From NCBI GenBank assembly GCA_035999765.1, contig CP108521.1, positions 2,914,001 to 2,978,000 on the forward strand: a stretch of DNA of 64,000 bases, in the 5' to 3' direction. The DNA comes from Streptomyces sp. NBC_01231 (lineage in GTDB: Bacteria; Actinomycetota; Actinomycetes; Streptomycetales; Streptomycetaceae). Under the pieces are notes generated by a model that worked only from the letters and a program-made list of their open reading frames with translations, was not told the DNA's origin and did not search any database. Positions 18,216-26,538 of this stretch are shown here, piece after piece (within the stretch, counting starts at the first letter, position 1; each line of letters begins with the position of its first letter). The translations under genes and the position numbers were made by a program.

Positions 18216-19811
18216 TCATACTAGACGGCTGGGGACCGCGGTGGTGGCCCTGGCCCGGACCTTCTCCCGCTGTTCAACCGCGGCCGCCGCAGCGGAACGT
18301 TCCGGCCAGTCGGGGCCGTTGGCGGGGATCCGCTCGTCGAGGTGGTGCGCGTGACACCGCCGCTGCTCGTCGGAGAGCGGCCCGAGGACGAAGGACCCCA
18401 CCGGCGACTCGGCCCGCCAGTCCAGTCCGAGCGCCCCGGCGCACACGGTGACGTCCTCGCTGCACACCGCGCAGCAGGCCAGCCCCATCGCGGAACCGAC
18501 CAGGTAGAACGTCTGGATGAGCGCCCCCACGTGCTTGAGCACCAGCGCGTACGCCAGTCCGCTGTACTTCCACGACAGGCGCTGGAAACGCGAGGTCAGG
18601 GTGATCAGCACGGGCGGCGGTGTGGTCAGTGCCGCGGCCGCCATCGCTCCCGCGGACAGTTCGCCGGCCGCCACCGGGTCCTCGTTGACCAGCACCAGAC
18701 AGTGGTCCTGCGGGTCGTAGTAGTGGATGCCCGAGGGCAGTCCGGGGCAGTCCCGGACGGTGAGGTAGAGCTCCAGGTCGTAGGCGGCGCCGCCGGTCGG
18801 GTACGGGCGGTCGCTGGCCGGGTAGGCGGTCTCGCCGTCGCCGACCATGCCGGTCGAGCGGACCCGTGCGGCCCGGTACAGGAACTCGCCGAGGGTGCGC
18901 AGACTCAGGGCGGACGTCCCGTACTCGCGCACCGAACGCCGTCCCTCCAGCGCGGTCGTGAACGGAGGGTCCCGGTCCAGGAGTTCGTCGAGGTCGGGCC
19001 TCGGCAGCCGGACCACAGGGCCGCTCGGCGGGTTCTTGACGGCGGGCTGCGGCTTGATCTGCGCGGCGTGCGCGAAGGTCGCGCCGTAGTCGCCGTCGTC
19101 GCGGCCCATCACCGAGCGGGTGTGGAAGAGCATGTCGTCGGCGGACCAGGTGCGCAGCACGGGGTCCTGGTCCTCCTCGAAGTCCCCGTCGGCGTTCGGC
19201 GCGACCAGCACCATCCCGGTGCCGATGAGGTAGCCGAGGATCTCCCGCACCACCGCACGGGCCAGCGGGATGTCGTCACCGGCCTTGTCCGCGGAGACGG
19301 GCCGGCCGAGCGCCGCGACCACCCACTGGGCCTCGGGCCGGTGCAGCAGCACCCGGTGCAGCGACAGCGGGGACTCCAGCTGGAACAGGTCCCCTTCGCG
19401 GCGCAGCACCGCGAACCGGGACAGCTTCAACAGGGCGCCCTCGGGCGGGGGTTCGGGGCTGAAGCGGGCGGCATGGGTGAGCGGGACGGCGGACAACAGC
19501 ACCTGACCGTTGTCGGCGAAGGCGAGGGAGCGGACGACCAGGTCCTGGAGCCGCAGCAGTGCGCGCTGCCAGGACCGGTGGCCGCCGCCGGGGGCGACGT
19601 TGTCCAGGCTGACCGGCCCCAGGCTCATCCGGCGCAGGGTCTCCACCAGGCCGGGTTCCGGGTCGCGGACCCGCAGGTCCGACCAGCGGCCGTGGAGTTC
19701 CACCGCGGTGCCGTCCTCGGCCGTTTCGACACGGACGTCCTCACGCAGGGACCACAGCGTCGTGATCGTCTCCGGGTGGTCGTGGTCGTCGATGCGGGGT
19801 GAGTGCAGCAC
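18216..19811 (-). CDS. SagB-type flavin-dependent azoline dehydrogenase
   Basis: The 531-aa product has a long N-terminal region (1-260) and a C-terminal nitroreductase-fold domain. The latter has EGRRSVREYG (FMN-binding Arg), YPTGGAAYDLELYLTV and a YSGLAYALVLKHVGALIQTFYLVGSAMG-like helix typical of SagB/ThcOx proteins. Family members oxidise azolines to azoles on ribosomal peptides using FMN. The gene lies 29 bases downstream of the YcaO fusion gene on the same strand, with AGGAG upstream of its GTG start. That position is the expected partnership in a thiazole/oxazole-modified peptide pathway. Large homologues fuse two nitroreductase-like halves; here only one looks intact. Confidence 0.85.
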   Translation of the reverse strand: MLHSPRIDDHDHPETITTLWSLREDVRVETAEDGTAVELHGRWSDLRVRDPEPGLVETLRRMSLGPVSLDNVAPGGGHRSWQRALLRLQDLVVRSLAFADNGQVLLSAVPLTHAARFSPEPPPEGALLKLSRFAVLRREGDLFQLESPLSLHRVLLHRPEAQWVVAALGRPVSADKAGDDIPLARAVVREILGYLIGTGMVLVAPNADGDFEEDQDPVLRTWSADDMLFHTRSVMGRDDGDYGATFAHAAQIKPQPAVKNPPSGPVVRLPRPDLDELLDRDPPFTTALEGRRSVREYGTSALSLRTLGEFLYRAARVRSTGMVGDGETAYPASDRPYPTGGAAYDLELYLTVRDCPGLPSGIHYYDPQDHCLVLVNEDPVAAGELSAGAMAAAALTTPPPVLITLTSRFQRLSWKYSGLAYALVLKHVGALIQTFYLVGSAMGLACCAVCSEDVTVCAGALGLDWRAESPVGSFVLGPLSDEQRRCHAHHLDERIPANGPDWPERSAAAAAVEQREKVRARATTAVPSRLV

Positions 19812-19840
19812 GGTCGGCTCCTGGGGGGAAGAGGGGCGGA

Positions 19841-22120
19841 TCAGACGAACAGCGGCACGGGGTTCAGGTCGGCGCGGGCGACGGGCTCCGGCAGTCGCCC
19901 GAGGGCGACGGGGACGTCGTAGAGCCTGCCGGGGGCGAACCGGGTCCAGAACGAGCGCAGTCCGGGGACCAGCACCTTGACGACGGGCAGGCCGACGTCG
20001 GGGCGGGTCTGGTCGAGGACGAGCAGGTCGAGTCCGCGTGCGCGCACCGCCGCGGTGACGGCGGTGAGGTCGTCACGCAGGTCGGTGCCCGTGGGGAGGG
20101 AGAAGTCAGCCAGGGTTCTCGCGGCCGTGGAGGCCGGCCGGAGGTAGGGCTGGTTGCGCGTCGTCGCGCCCCGCCACCAGTGCAGCAGTTCCGGGTCGTT
20201 CAGGGCGTAGCCGCCGCCGTCCGGGCGGGCGTCGACCGCGGCCGGGAGCAGTTGGTTGAGCTCGGTCAGGGCCCGGCGCAGCGCGATCCTCGCGTCGAGG
20301 TGCGCGCCGAAGCCGAAGACGATGTCCTCGGCCGCCTTGTCGGTACGGCGGGACAGCGCGGCGAACACGGGGATGCCGAAGTCCGAGGTGAGGTCGAGCG
20401 CCCACACCTCGCGGCGCAGCCCGCGGTGGACGTCGATCAGCTCCTCGGTCCACAGGTCGGCTCCCGCACGCAGGTCGAGGGCGGGCCGGGGGGTGCGGTT
20501 GTACCACCACAGGGCGACGGCGTCGCGCTCGACGAGTTCCAGGAAGCCCTGAAGGACGGCGTCCTCCAGGCTGCTGCCGGCCGCGTTGCCGTTGGAGTCG
20601 GCGTGCATGAACCGGCGGCCCGCGACGGGGTCGTGGCGTTCGGCGGCGGTGGCGAAGTAGAGCAGTGCGGTGGGCAGCATCCGGTGGCGCTGCCCGGTGA
20701 GCGACCAGACGGGGGTCCAGTCGACCTCCGCGTCCTCGTCGAAGCGTTCGGGGACGTGGTGGAACCCGGAGTGGGTGGCGTTCCACGCGTCGCGGCCGGC
20801 GTACTGCTCGTCGGCGTACAGCTGGCAGGTGTCGGGGTGTACGGCGAGACCGTCGAGGTCCCGGTAGCGGGCCCGGACGCGGTACTCGTCGCCGTGCAGA
20901 CAGCCGGAGTAGCGCTCGACGGCTTCGCACAGCGCGCTGACCTCGGCGTCCAGCGCGGTGACGCCCTTGCCGCCGTTGACCTGGCGCAGGCCGCCCAGCA
21001 GCGCGGTCAGGCCGGTGGCGCCGGAGACCGGGTTGGGGCCGGAGTTGAAGCTGTTGAGGAACGCCGGGCCGCCCTCGATCCGGGTGATGTCGGCGACGAC
21101 ACCGGTGACCGGGCTGACGAGGTGGCCGTACGTGTCGAGCATCTGCTGCGCGGAGCGGGAGCGGTGGCCCCCGCCGCCGCCCGGTGCCTTGGGCCGGGAC
21201 CGGGGGACGACGGGGGCCATGGCTCTCTGGGCGCCGAGCCCCGGGTCGCCGCAGTCGGCGCACTGCGGCCGGCGCCGCACGACGTGGTGGCGGGAGCCCA
21301 GGGTCAGGGTGTCGAAGGTGAGCACCCGGTCCTGGCCGGGGTGGTGGCCCGCCAGCCACTTGGCGGCCTCGATCGCGGCGAGGTGCAGTCCGGCGCCCAG
21401 GGTGCAGGGGATGCCCGCGGCGGGGCCGGGCACCGGTCCGGTGCGGCCGAGGGCGGCGCCGACCTGGGACTCGACGCCGCGGTGCAGCCGTACCGGGTGG
21501 GCGAGGCAGGACCAGCAGGCGCCGGTGCCCGGGCGGAAGACGGGGCCGACCCAGATGGTGGCGCCGCTGGGCTTGACCAGCAGCCAGGGCCGGCCGTTCG
21601 CACGGTGTTCGGCGTCCAGGGCGGCCAGTTCCGGGGCGAGGTAGTCGTCGCAGATGACGACGGTGAGGGCGGCGCCGGGGGCCGGATCGGTGGTGACGGC
21701 GAGCCCGGAGGCCCGAAGGGCGCGGGCGGCGTACGCGGCGTCGAAGTCGCCGACGGTACGCAGCTCCACGACGGTGGACGCGGTCCGCAGTCGGGTCCGG
21801 TGTCCCTCGAGGCCCGCGAGTTCCCAGTAGGCCTCGGCGCTGTGGTTGGCCGGCTCGGAGCAGTGGTGCTCCCGGTACTCGATGAAGCCGGCGTCGGCGA
21901 GTTGGGCGAGAAGGGCGGTGAGCCGCTCGGCGGGCAGCGGTTCGGGGCTGTCCCGCAGCAGCGCGGGCAGGTCCCGGCTGCCGTCGAGGAGCGGCACGAC
22001 CGCTTCCAGATGGGGTGCCCTGAGGGCGGTGATCCCGTGTTCGGAAATCAGATAGGTCGCGTCGTCCGGCACCACCTCCGCACGGAGGTGGCGCCGGAAC
22101 CCGATCAACGTCCGGTTCAT
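19841..22120 (-). CDS. Fused TOMM cyclodehydratase: leader-binding/E1-like domain plus YcaO
   Basis: The 759-aa product combines three parts. Residues 1-90 look like a winged-helix leader-recognition element (RRE). Residues about 110-310 are an E1/ThiF-like domain with a zinc tetrad from two CxxC motifs (Cys202/Cys205 and Cys287/Cys290). Residues about 330-759 are a YcaO domain with the ATP-binding signatures ALCEAVERYSG (about 397-406) and AAGSSLEDAVLQGFLELVERD (about 513-533), ending in NPVPLFV, a reduced PxPxP-type tail. Such fusions dehydrate Cys/Ser/Thr to azolines with ATP. The ATG overlaps the stop of the small upstream peptide gene (ATGA), tying enzyme to substrate. A Gly-rich linker (PGGGGGHR) joins the two halves. 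Confidence 0.92.
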   Translation of the reverse strand: MNRTLIGFRRHLRAEVVPDDATYLISEHGITALRAPHLEAVVPLLDGSRDLPALLRDSPEPLPAERLTALLAQLADAGFIEYREHHCSEPANHSAEAYWELAGLEGHRTRLRTASTVVELRTVGDFDAAYAARALRASGLAVTTDPAPGAALTVVICDDYLAPELAALDAEHRANGRPWLLVKPSGATIWVGPVFRPGTGACWSCLAHPVRLHRGVESQVGAALGRTGPVPGPAAGIPCTLGAGLHLAAIEAAKWLAGHHPGQDRVLTFDTLTLGSRHHVVRRRPQCADCGDPGLGAQRAMAPVVPRSRPKAPGGGGGHRSRSAQQMLDTYGHLVSPVTGVVADITRIEGGPAFLNSFNSGPNPVSGATGLTALLGGLRQVNGGKGVTALDAEVSALCEAVERYSGCLHGDEYRVRARYRDLDGLAVHPDTCQLYADEQYAGRDAWNATHSGFHHVPERFDEDAEVDWTPVWSLTGQRHRMLPTALLYFATAAERHDPVAGRRFMHADSNGNAAGSSLEDAVLQGFLELVERDAVALWWYNRTPRPALDLRAGADLWTEELIDVHRGLRREVWALDLTSDFGIPVFAALSRRTDKAAEDIVFGFGAHLDARIALRRALTELNQLLPAAVDARPDGGGYALNDPELLHWWRGATTRNQPYLRPASTAARTLADFSLPTGTDLRDDLTAVTAAVRARGLDLLVLDQTRPDVGLPVVKVLVPGLRSFWTRFAPGRLYDVPVALGRLPEPVARADLNPVPLFV

Positions 22121-22305
22121 GAGGCGGAGTTGCTCGCATAGCAGAGGGTGAACATGGCGGGCCGGGTATGGGGTGCCGTCAGCACTTCGATCACCAGGTC
22201 CATGGGCTCGTCCTGCCCGGTGTACGGGAGGAACGTCTCCTGGTGCTGCTGCGGCGTGTTGGTGGAGCGGCTTTCCTGCGTGACGACCTGACTGATGTGC
22301 GTCAT
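22117..22305 (-). CDS. Candidate TOMM/LAP precursor peptide
   Basis: The 62-aa peptide has a Gln/Thr-rich N-terminus, an acidic-hydrophobic stretch EPMDLVIEVLTAP (residues 33-45) like the leader motifs bound by RRE domains, and a short C-terminal core MFTLCYASNSAS. The core holds cyclisable Thr53, Cys55, Ser58, Ser60 and Ser62. There is no membrane segment or known domain. The gene overlaps the YcaO fusion gene by four bases and starts at a GAGCTT-proximal ATG (22305). It matches no named natural product I know. The role as substrate is inferred from position, size and composition; the leader cleavage site is not evident, though Pro49-Ala50 is a candidate. Confidence 0.75.
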   Translation of the reverse strand: MTHISQVVTQESRSTNTPQQHQETFLPYTGQDEPMDLVIEVLTAPHTRPAMFTLCYASNSAS

Positions 22306-22547
22306 GGGGAAGCTCCTGCGTCGAAGGTGTGGTGCCCGGTGCGGACGACAACCAGCATGCGGGGCGGGCGGATCCGGGCACAGTCAAGGCGTCACCGGCC
22401 CCTTGTGAGGAATTCACACGTCCTCACGACCACTGTTCGGTCCACCGACGGTCCACTTGCCTGCCAGTCCCTGCCTGCATGGTCGTCGCAAAGGCTCCAG
22501 CCCCAGGACGGCTTCAGCCGCGAGAACCGCAGAAGGAGGGAGGACCC
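22306..22547. promoter_or_regulatory. Divergent promoter region with GTGAGGA/TCCTCAC palindrome
   Basis: This 242-base gap separates the precursor peptide operon (minus) from the SCP2-like/carboxyltransferase operon (plus). A perfect 7-base inverted repeat, GTGAGGA (22405-22411) and TCCTCAC (22421-22427), lies near its centre with a 9-base spacer. It is a plausible binding site for the NarL-type regulator or another dimeric regulator of both operons. AAGGAGGG at 22533-22540 is the ribosome site of the plus-strand operon. Direct repeats of SARP type were not convincingly seen. Confidence 0.5.
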
Positions 22548-22904
22548 ATGGTGGCCGCGGACCTGAGAAACGATGCGGAGCGGTCTCTCGACCAGCTCTT
22601 CGACTGGTGCTGCGCGGGCACGGGGGCCCGGCCGCCCGGCCGGCCCGGTGTGTTCCGCTTCGTCGTCACGACCCCTACCGGTACCCGCACCCGCTATGTG
22701 ACCAGCACGGACGAGGGCGCCTCGGTGCTGAGGACCGCGCCGTGCCCGCCCAACTCCACCGTGACGGTGAGCCAGGAGGACCTGACCCGGCTGGTGCTCG
22801 GTGACCTGCGCGGCTCGCTGGCCTTCGCCACCGGCGCCCTCCAGATCGAGGGTGACGTCTTCCTCGCGATGACCTGGATCGACCAGCTGAGGAGGGGACT
22901 GTGA
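22548..22904 (+). CDS. SCP2 sterol-binding-domain-like small protein
   Basis: The 118-aa product ends in a segment typical of SCP2 folds: SQEDLTRLVLGDLRG followed by AFATGALQIEGDVFLAM. SCP2 domains bind lipids, acyl-CoAs or hydrophobic intermediates. The ATG at 22548 follows a strong ribosome site, and the stop overlaps the GTG of the carboxyltransferase gene by four bases (GTGA). Such overlap suggests both products act together, perhaps with the SCP2-like protein holding an acyl-CoA or the hydrophobic product. The exact ligand cannot be told. Confidence 0.7.
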   Translation: MVAADLRNDAERSLDQLFDWCCAGTGARPPGRPGVFRFVVTTPTGTRTRYVTSTDEGASVLRTAPCPPNSTVTVSQEDLTRLVLGDLRGSLAFATGALQIEGDVFLAMTWIDQLRRGL

Positions 22905-24532
22905 CCGTCCTGTCCCAGGAGAGCGTCCCGGGCACGGGCGAACCGGGGGCGGCTCAAGTCCCCGCGGAGCCCGCCCAGTTGACCAATGGCAGCGGGCGGC
23001 TGGCTGAGCTGCGGCATGTGAAGCAGCAGGCGCTGGCCGGACCCGACCCCAAGGCCACCGAACGGCAGCACGCCCGCGGCAAACTGACCGCGCGCGAGCG
23101 CATCGGGCTGCTGCTGGACGAGGGCTCGTTCACCGAGATCGAGGGACTGCGCCGGCACCGGGCCACCGGCTTCGGGCTGGAGTCGAAGAAGCCGTACTCG
23201 GACGGCGTGATCACCGGCTGGGGCACGGTCCACGGCCGTACGGTCTTCGTCTACGCCCATGACTTCCGCATCTTCGGCGGCGCGCTCGGCGAGGCGCACG
23301 CCCAGAAGATCCACAAGGTGATGGACCTCGCCGCCTCCGCCGGCGCCCCGCTGGTCAGCCTCAACGACGGGGCGGGCGCCCGGATCCAGGAGGGGGTGAC
23401 GGCGCTGGCCGGGTACGGCGGCATCTTCAGCCGCAACACCCGCTCCTCCGGGGTCATCCCGCAGATCAGCGTGATGCTCGGTCCGTGCGCGGGCGGCGCG
23501 GCCTACTCCCCCGCGCTGACCGACTACGTGTTCATGGTCCGGGAGACCTCGCAGATGTTCATCACCGGCCCGGACGTGGTCCGCGCGGTGACGGGTGAGG
23601 AGATCAGCCAGAACGGGCTCGGCGGCGCCGACACCCACGCGTCGATCTCGGGCGTGGCGCACTTCGTGTACGACGACGAGGCCTCGTGTCTCGAAGAGGT
23701 GCGCTATCTGCTGTCGTTGCTGCCGCAGAACAACCGGGAGCTGCCGCCCCTCGACGCGGGCGACGACCCCGACGACCGGGTCTGCGAGGCACTGCTTGAC
23801 CTGGTGCCCGAGGACCCGTCGCGGCCGTACGACATCCGGAAGGTGATCGAGGAGATCACCGACCACGGTGAGCACTTCGAGGTGCAGGCCGGTTGGGCAG
23901 GCAGCGTGGTGTGCACTCTGGCCCGGCTCGGCGGGCAGGTCGTGGGCATCGTCGGAAACCAGCCGCAGTCGCAGGCCGGGGTGCTGGACATCCACTCCTC
24001 GGAGAAGGCCGCGCGGTTCGTGCAGACCTGCGACGCGTTCAACATCCCGCTGGTGACGCTGCTGGACGTGCCGGGCTTCCTGCCCGGGGTCGACCAGGAG
24101 CACGGCGGCATCATCCGGCACGGCGCCAAGCTGCTGTACGCGTACTGCAACGCCACGGTGCCGCGGATCCAGGTGATCCTGCGCAAGGCGTACGGCGGCG
24201 CGTACATCGTCATGGACTCCCGGTCGATCGGCTCGGACCTGTCGTTCGCGTGGCCCACCAACGAGATCGCGGTGATGGGCGCGGAGGGCGCGGCCAACGT
24301 GGTCTTCCGTCGGGAGATAGCCGCCGCGGACGACCCGGAGGCGGAGCGGGCCCGGCTGATCGCGTCCTACAAGGACGAGCTGATGCACCCGTACTACGCG
24401 GCCGAACGCGGCCTGGTGGACGACGTGATCGACCCCCGGGACACCCGCCGGCTGCTGATCACGTCCCTGCGGATGCTGCGCGCGAAGCACGCCGAAGTAC
24501 CGGCCCGTAAGCACGGAAACCCGCCGATGTAG
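22901..24532 (+). CDS. Acyl-CoA carboxylase carboxyltransferase (beta) subunit
   Basis: The 543-aa product has the two crotonase-like halves of propionyl/acetyl-CoA carboxylase beta chains. The N half has GARIQEGVTALAGYGGIF and GPCAGGAAYSPALTDYVFM. The C half has LDVPGFLPGVDQEHGGIIRHGAKLLYAY and a KAYGGAYIVMDS motif. It transfers carboxyl from biotin to acyl-CoA, making malonyl- or methylmalonyl-CoA, working with a biotinylated alpha subunit encoded elsewhere. The position opposite the lipid-type polyketide genes suggests it supplies extender units. An AccE-type epsilon subunit is encoded at 41870. Substrate choice depends on a specificity residue I could not place with certainty. Confidence 0.93.
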   Translation: MTVLSQESVPGTGEPGAAQVPAEPAQLTNGSGRLAELRHVKQQALAGPDPKATERQHARGKLTARERIGLLLDEGSFTEIEGLRRHRATGFGLESKKPYSDGVITGWGTVHGRTVFVYAHDFRIFGGALGEAHAQKIHKVMDLAASAGAPLVSLNDGAGARIQEGVTALAGYGGIFSRNTRSSGVIPQISVMLGPCAGGAAYSPALTDYVFMVRETSQMFITGPDVVRAVTGEEISQNGLGGADTHASISGVAHFVYDDEASCLEEVRYLLSLLPQNNRELPPLDAGDDPDDRVCEALLDLVPEDPSRPYDIRKVIEEITDHGEHFEVQAGWAGSVVCTLARLGGQVVGIVGNQPQSQAGVLDIHSSEKAARFVQTCDAFNIPLVTLLDVPGFLPGVDQEHGGIIRHGAKLLYAYCNATVPRIQVILRKAYGGAYIVMDSRSIGSDLSFAWPTNEIAVMGAEGAANVVFRREIAAADDPEAERARLIASYKDELMHPYYAAERGLVDDVIDPRDTRRLLITSLRMLRAKHAEVPARKHGNPPM

Positions 24533-24632
24533 GGGCGGTTCGGGTGGGCGGCGCACCGGATGGGTAGGTCCGGTGCGCTGTCCGTTCGGCGCCAGATCCT
24601 CCGTAACACCACACTCTCACTGAGGAGTTCCG

Positions 24633-25058
24633 ATGAGTCACACCCTCCCCTGGTCCAAAGGGCCGGCGGCCGGGGCCGGAGGCGGTCAAGTCGTCGTCAT
24701 GGCATCCCGGTTGAAACTCAAGTCGCTGCTGCGTGTGCCGCGTTTCTTCATCCTGTCCGGGGGCGTCTACAAGCAGGCGCAGAACTCCCCCGGGAACGTG
24801 GGGATCTCGCTGCGGGCCGACCCCTGGCACAAGACGTTCTGGACGCTCTCGTCCTGGGAGAGCCGGCAGGCGCTTCAGTCGTACATCCAGACCGATCCGC
24901 ACCTGTCGGTGATGACGAAGCTGAAACCGGCCATGCGCGAGTCGCTGTTCACCTCCTGGAAGCAGGACGCCACGCTGCCGCCGAACTGGGAAGAGGCCGA
25001 CCGGCGGCTGGCCGAGCAGGAGGCGCGCCGCGCCGCCGCCGATCCGCAGCCCGGGTGA
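24633..25058 (+). CDS. DUF3291/spheroidene-monooxygenase-like protein
   Basis: The 141-aa product has the pattern of a dimeric alpha/beta-barrel protein: VVVMASRLKLKSLLRVPRFF, then SLRADPWHKTFWTLSSWESRQAL and DPHLSVMTKL. This closely follows the layout of CrtA-like and DUF3291 proteins, some of which are heme-dependent oxygenases. No heme ligand can be fixed with confidence; His residues in DPWHKTFW and DPHLSVM are candidates. It lies 100 bases after the carboxyltransferase gene on the same strand with GAGGAG upstream of ATG 24633. It could be a tailoring oxygenase of the cluster, but this is inference. Confidence 0.65.
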   Translation: MSHTLPWSKGPAAGAGGGQVVVMASRLKLKSLLRVPRFFILSGGVYKQAQNSPGNVGISLRADPWHKTFWTLSSWESRQALQSYIQTDPHLSVMTKLKPAMRESLFTSWKQDATLPPNWEEADRRLAEQEARRAAADPQPG

Positions 25059-25162
25059 CGCGGCACACCGGCACGCACACACGCGGGTACGCACATGGGT
25101 ACGGGTACGACGGCAGGGGACGCCGTCGTACCCGTACGTCTTTCACCTCTTCGCCCGTTCGC

Positions 25163-25765
25163 TCACACGTACCGCGGTCGGGAGGCCGGCCCGAACAGGT
25201 GGCCCACCGCGTCGGCCAGCCGGCCCGCGCCGACGCCGTAGCGCTGGGTGCGCAGGACGAACCTCAGGTGCGGCCGGGCCGGATCGAACTCGTCGGTCAG
25301 CAGCGGCGGGAGCAGCGCGGCCGGGGTCCTGCGCACCAACTCCGCCCCGGTGCACAGCAGTTCGAGACCGGGGCGGCGCAACGGGCCGGGCAGCCAGTCG
25401 AGGACCGGGATACGGACGTCGACGGGCTCGTCCGGGTACGGGTCGGGTCCGGGCACCAGCCGGCGTACGGACGCGGGTGCCGCGGCGAGTTCCTCGGCCA
25501 GCAGGCTGACGGTGTGTTCCGCCCCGTCGAGGACGACCAGCACGTTGCGCCGGGCGGCGAGGTGGGCGGTGAGCGCGGCGGCGTCGGCGGCCTGGGGCCA
25601 GATGCCCACGGGCCGCCAACGGCCGGGTCCGGGCCTGCTCCACAGCATGCGGCGGCTGCCCTCGAAGACGACCAGGGTGCTGCCGTGGCGTTCGGTGGCG
25701 ACGGTCTGCGCGGTCAGTTCCGTCCGCGATGTCTGCTCGGTCTGTGCGGTCTGTGCGGCCGTCAT
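25163..25765 (-). CDS. Hypothetical protein, last gene of the lipid operon
   Basis: The 200-aa product is not recognised. It begins with a Gln/Thr-rich repeat (TAAQTAQTEQTSRTELTAQT) and then an alpha/beta pattern: TLVVFEGSRRMLWSRPG, NVLVVLDGAEHTVSLL, then RLVPGPDPYPDEPVDV. There are no membrane helices or signal peptide. Its ATG lies three bases after the stop of the SDR gene upstream, so it is translated with the operon. The conserved VVLDGAEH strand may be a ligand or nucleotide site. It may be a specific tailoring or binding protein of the lipid pathway. Confidence 0.6.
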   Translation of the reverse strand: MTAAQTAQTEQTSRTELTAQTVATERHGSTLVVFEGSRRMLWSRPGPGRWRPVGIWPQAADAAALTAHLAARRNVLVVLDGAEHTVSLLAEELAAAPASVRRLVPGPDPYPDEPVDVRIPVLDWLPGPLRRPGLELLCTGAELVRRTPAALLPPLLTDEFDPARPHLRFVLRTQRYGVGAGRLADAVGHLFGPASRPRYV

Positions 25766-25767
25766 GG

Positions 25768-26514
25768 TCACACCGACTTCGCGACGAGGGCGAGCGGCAG
25801 GTGCCGCAGCACGGCGCCCGCCGGCGCCCACGGCCACGCGGGCACATAGGCCTTGGCCGGTTCGCGTTCCATCGCGCGCACGAGGAGTGCGCAGCCCTTG
25901 TCGGTGTCCATGATGAACGGCGTCTTGTCCAGGTGCTCGTTCATCTCGGTGCGGATGTAGCCGGGGAACAGCGCGGTCACCTTCAGCGGGGTGCCGAGGA
26001 CGTCGGCGCGGATTCCGTCGGCGAGGGTGGCGAGGCCGGCCTTCGAGGCGGCGTACGCGGTCAGGTGCCGGGGCATGCCGCGGGCCGCGCTGACCGAGGA
26101 CACCACCACGAGGTGGCCGAAGCCCTGGTCCCGGAACGTTTCCATGGCGGCCTCGCACTGGGCCAGGCCCGCGAGGAAGTTGGTCTCGGCGGTGGCCCGG
26201 TTGACCTCGAACCGCCCGGTGCCGACGGAGGCGCCCGAGCCGAGTCCGGCGTTGACGACGATCCGGTCCAGGCTGCCGAACTCCCGCCGCACGGAACGGA
26301 AGGCGGCCGCGGTGGCCTCGTAGTCGCGTACGTCGAGTTGACGCACCGTCACCTGGATGCCCGGGTAGGCGCGGGTGAGTTCCTCGCGCACCTCCTCCAG
26401 TTTGTCCGCGCGGCGGGCGCACAGGGCCAGGTTCCGTCCCCGCGCCGCCAGTTGGCGGGCCATGCCGCGACCGAGGCCCGAACTCGCCCCGGTGATCAGG
26501 ATGTTCTTGCGCAT
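25768..26514 (-). CDS. SDR oxidoreductase of the lipid operon (candidate ketosphinganine-reductase analogue)
   Basis: The 248-aa product has the SDR motifs TGASSGLG (residues 8-15), NAG (about 88), Ser in VSSVSAARG (about 140) and the YAASKAG Tyr-Lys pair (about 152-156). It contains ALFPGYIRTEM as expected for the substrate loop. Its closeness in pattern to DltE/3-ketoacyl or 3-ketosphinganine reductases, together with an alpha-oxoamine synthase in the same operon, suggests it reduces the aminoketone made by that synthase. It precedes the hypothetical gene by three bases and follows the PlsC-type gene by 24. Confidence 0.85.
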   Translation of the reverse strand: MRKNILITGASSGLGRGMARQLAARGRNLALCARRADKLEEVREELTRAYPGIQVTVRQLDVRDYEATAAAFRSVRREFGSLDRIVVNAGLGSGASVGTGRFEVNRATAETNFLAGLAQCEAAMETFRDQGFGHLVVVSSVSAARGMPRHLTAYAASKAGLATLADGIRADVLGTPLKVTALFPGYIRTEMNEHLDKTPFIMDTDKGCALLVRAMEREPAKAYVPAWPWAPAGAVLRHLPLALVAKSV

Positions 26515-26538
26515 GTCTCCTCGTTCCTCGGGCCGGGA

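Noticed and set aside
22117..24556. Antisense frames over the carboxyltransferase gene (for example 620 codons)
   Set aside because: The carboxylase motifs on the plus strand are decisive and the antisense has no domain pattern.
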